This document shows, one piece after another, positions 60,804 through 64,000 of a stretch of 64,000 nucleotides of DNA; position 1 is the stretch's first letter, and each line of letters starts with the position of its first letter. Under the pieces are notes generated by a model. The model had not been told where the DNA came from and did not search any database. It was given only the letters and a program-made list of their open reading frames with translations. The stretch is from Tamarix chinensis (Eukaryota > Streptophyta > Magnoliopsida > Caryophyllales > Tamaricaceae): contig CM060172.1 in the NCBI GenBank assembly GCA_030549775.1, positions 53,681,942 through 53,745,941 on the forward strand, read 5' to 3'. A program made the translations under genes and the position numbers.

Positions 60804-63800
60804 AACGATCTCTAAGGTAAAATTCTCTTAGCTACTATTATAGCCGGTGGAATGGAAATCACTCTAACCTGGTCCCGAATAGATAATCTTTCACTTTAAG
60901 TAATTAGTGCTTTACTCGTGTCTTATTTCACAAGTAACCCCAACTAGACATGCATACCCTGAATGGACTCTTGACTCATTACCCCAGACTTTTTGAATAG
61001 CCCAGCCCCATATCTTGGGACATCTACTCTCCCCAAGACTCCAAGACCTCTTGTTCATCTTCCACCCTACTCACCAGGAATCCAATGACCCCCATGCATA
61101 TGGGTCAAGGCCCACTTTCCTATTTCTCCACCTAGGCCCAACATCGCCTACTAAGATTTTCCCTTAGAAACCCTAATTTGTCATATATGGCCCTAAAATT
61201 TCTTTATCATACATGTCCCATGCTCCCCTTGATTATAACACCATCACTCTACTCAACCCACATCCAACATCACAACCCAACTCCCCATCTTCCACATGTG
61301 ATTAGAAAATCCTAGTTGGCCACCCCGAAACCCTAATACTCCTCCTTTCTTTTACACCATCCCTTCACACACACACTCTACCTTCTTTACCACTTGACTC
61401 ATTCCCCTTCATAAGATATCCTCATAGTATCAACCCTAACTCCAACCAATCACCATCAACCCTTTCACAACTCCCCTACTTAGGGTTCTTCCCTAAAAAC
61501 CCTAGTTAAGCCCCCATGCACACTTCTATCAACCCACGTACTATCTTTCACCCAAGGAATCCAATCACCCAAAGTACTCTTCTCACACTATACTAAAACC
61601 TTAAACCACCTTTTTTCATGTAAACTTTATCTCCATTCAAAGACTAACCACTCCATGTAAGCCTTACACTTCCCATGCAAGATTTATTCCAACCCTTTAT
61701 TTTATTATTATTATCCCTTTATTTTGTCACCCAGGGATCATAAGGTACTTAGGATTTTTCTCACTTCTTTCTAATCACCCCACCCTCTTTATTTATTTTA
61801 GAAATATTATAACTCATACACAAATTACCCTAGCTCCATGCATAGAAAGCTACACTACACACATTTTAGTCCATACTCACATATAATACATTACACATAT
61901 CAAAACACTCAAGAGTACATAAAACATACAACTAAGCTTTAACCATATCCTTACCTAATAGGACATCGAGCTTGGAGCACGAATCCTACACCTCCTTATA
62001 GGAAGGGTTTGGTACATCCATAAAAATGGAACACCAATATTAACTTTATTCTTACTTCTTTTCCTTTTTCTTTTATTTTTTAACTAAATATTAGCAAATA
62101 GATTAATAATAACAACAACAACAACAACAATAATAATAAGGTTAATATATTTAAAATAAATTACACTAAATAAAAACAAGGGTTAGGGCACAACCAAAGG
62201 GGATGTGGCAGCTAGGGCGGCGGTGGCAGTGGCAGTGGTGGCACAAGCATAGTGGTGATAGAAAAATAGGATTTTGGGGTTAGAAAAGGGGAGGAAAGTG
62301 ATGTTTTCTTGGGTGGTAGGGTTTCTAGATCAGAGGGGGTTGTGTTGGTGGTGGTGGCATCATGGTAGCGGTAGCAACGACGGTTGAAACTGGAGGAGAG
62401 GGAAGGAGGAGGAAGGAGGGAGAGAAAAAGGAAATGGAGGTTGTAGGAAGGTAGAGGGAGGTTTTTTGGGCAAAGAGGGAGGTAGTGGAGGTGTTGGTTG
62501 TGGCAGCGGAAATGTAGGGTAACACAAGGGGTGGCAAAGGGTGTAGGAAGGGAGTGTCGAGTAGGGGGAAAAAGGGAGAAAAGGATGATAAAGGAAGAGA
62601 AGGGAGTGGCTGGTGTGGGGGTATGCGTGGTGTTTGCAGATGATGGTGAGGGTGTGGCTGGCTGGCAGAATGTAGTTGGGAGGAGCTGCAAAGGAGGAGG
62701 AAAGGGAGGGGGGAAGGAAGGTAATAGAAGGGTGGTGGCTACAGGATGGTGCATAAAAGGGGAGAAGAGGGAAAAGAGGCATGGCTATAGGGAAGGCTGG
62801 GGTGGCTGCTATTTGGTCTTGTAGGGAGGATAGGTGGCAGAGGAGCTAGCAGTGGTTGCAGTGGAGGAGGAGGATGATGTAGGGAGAATAGTAAAGGTAG
62901 GGGGTTGGTAGGAATTAGCGTAGGGAGAAGGAGAGATAGGGTGGTAGAGGAGGAGGAGGAAGGAAGGAAGGAAGGAAGGAAGGAAGGAAGGAGAAGGGGT
63001 GGTGGCTGACAATGGAGGCTAGTGTGGTGGTGGAAGCTTTGACAGTGGCTGTAGACAAGGGAATGATGAAAAATAGGGGAGGAAAAGGGAGAGAAAAGAG
63101 AAGATGGGTCGACTGGGAGAGGCATGCTCGAAGGGGAAGTGAGGCAGAGAGGAGGGGAAGAAGAAGAAGAAAAAGAAGGGAGGACAGGGAGGGGGAGCAG
63201 GGTAGGTGGTGCTAGAGGGGGTTGCTACGGTTATTGCCTGTCGAACATGGTAGGTGATAGGGACAAAAGTGGGGGAAGGGAAGGCATGCGGGGGAAGGGG
63301 GCTAGGGTTTGTTGGGCTAAAAATGGAAAGGGAGGTCGATAGGAGGGAGGGCGGAGCAGGCATTGGTTGTTGGTGGGTAGCACAGGCAGGGGTGTAGGAC
63401 TCAATGGTGGAGAAGGCATGTGAGGGAGGTTAGGGGGAGTTTGGCTCGGGAGGTGGTGTAGGGGAAGAAGAAGGGGGAAGAGGGATGGGGGAAGAGTAGG
63501 AGAAATGGGGGAAGAGCGGGCTGGCCCACACGGGAGAAAGAAAGAAGGGGAAAGGAGGAGTGGGCTAGCTCAAAGAGGGAGAGGGGGAAAGAAAGGAGAA
63601 GAAGAAGTACGGGAGTGTGGGCTAGCTTAGCAGGAGATGGGAGAAAGGAGAAGGGGAGGGGATTGGGCGGCCCAAGGGAAAATGGAGGGAGGAAAAGGAG
63701 GAAGGGAAAAAACATAAAAGAGAAAAAGAAGAAAAGAAAAAGAAAAGGGAAAGGGGAAAAAGAAAAAAAGAAAAAAATTTTTAGAATTAGGATTAGGGAT

Positions 63801-64000
63801 TAGGATAAAATTAGATTTTGGAAAAAAATATGAAATTAATTTATCTTAAATTTAAATATTTATTTAAGATAATACTTTTGGTAAAATTATGGGTTTGAGA
63901 TTTATTTAAATAAAATAATAAGGTAAAATGATAAAAATAATCATATTTAATTTATTAAATAATTCCATCTACTTGTAACTCAAGATTCCAAAAATAAATA
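60804..64000 (-). mobile_element. LTR E, last piece, runs off the window
   Basis: Resumes inside a cell (CTACTATTATAGCCGGTGG at about 60,833-60,851), then C-rich AACCCTAA-type sequence (61,000-61,900). After that come the conserved box (61,948-61,995, with a GTAAGG-like site in sense), an (AAC)n run, a GC-rich purine tract (62,170-63,770) and an AT-rich end like that of A2 at 29,620-29,920. The final bases TG...CA are not reached. Confidence 0.75.
62170..63775 (-). other. Purine tract of LTR E
   Basis: About 1.6 kb, purine-rich on +, with a (GGAA)n run at about 62,955-62,992. Up to 180-codon frames occur on both strands, of low complexity (for example Pro/Ser/Leu with long Phe runs). No domain, no conservation with other copies, so no gene called. 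Confidence 0.75.

Noticed and set aside
62212..63715. Cluster of 60-180-codon frames near the right end
   Set aside because: Same cause: a purine/pyrimidine tract open in several frames on both strands, including a (GGAA)n run.

Overview
This is plant nuclear DNA that is almost entirely transposable elements. The evidence for a plant is a caulimovirid-type endogenous viral fragment, CACTA (En/Spm TNP2-type), mariner-like and hAT DNA transposons, long TG...CA solo LTRs with 5-bp target duplications, and one plausible intron-containing host gene. No bacterial-style operons, tRNAs or rRNAs were seen. The species is not identifiable by eye; an angiosperm, probably a eudicot, is my guess.

Left part (1-20,226). 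The window opens in the 3' end of an endogenous pararetrovirus: a broken last ORF, then a promoter resembling the caulimovirus 35S type. Older, decayed LTR-like repeats follow (about 2,045-14,460), split by two well-bounded solo LTRs: A1 (3,287-7,979, duplication ATAGG) and J (9,325-12,602, duplication CTTTT/CTTTA). A MITE-like stretch comes next. The only likely host gene is at 15,907-18,809, a two-exon gene for a small protein of unknown function.

Right part (20,227-64,000). This is one large nest. A CACTA element on the - strand starts at about 20,227 and is cut twice. A mariner-like element (24,063-33,454) sits in it and itself carries solo LTR A2 (25,299-29,924, GTTTT). The second cut, at 36,429, starts a pile of solo LTRs: D (36,429-40,010, rest beyond the window); E in D (from 40,011, runs off the end); a 1,634-bp hAT element and LTR F (42,809-60,803) in E; G in F (45,154-54,304); H in G (45,247-50,000, perfect ATGTT); and I in F (55,137-59,511, perfect GTTTC). 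The chain CACTA > D > E > F > G > H is six levels deep and can be read from target duplications and split homologous segments.

The LTRs form one diverse superfamily, about 3.3-4.75 kb each, and no gag-pol interior was seen between or beside any of them. Their shared plan in sense direction is: TG start; GC-rich pyrimidine tract; TATA box about 1 kb in (clear in four copies); TTA-type microsatellites; a conserved box with a GTAAGG splice-donor-like site; a minisatellite of about 27 bp; an array of roughly 50-bp cells built on CCAC...GGTGG with a palindrome in each; a conserved terminal stem-loop; and an end in TGTTACA. The palindrome arms change sequence between cells but stay complementary, which is the most interesting signal here. 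Nearly all long open frames are artefacts of the purine/pyrimidine tracts and minisatellites.
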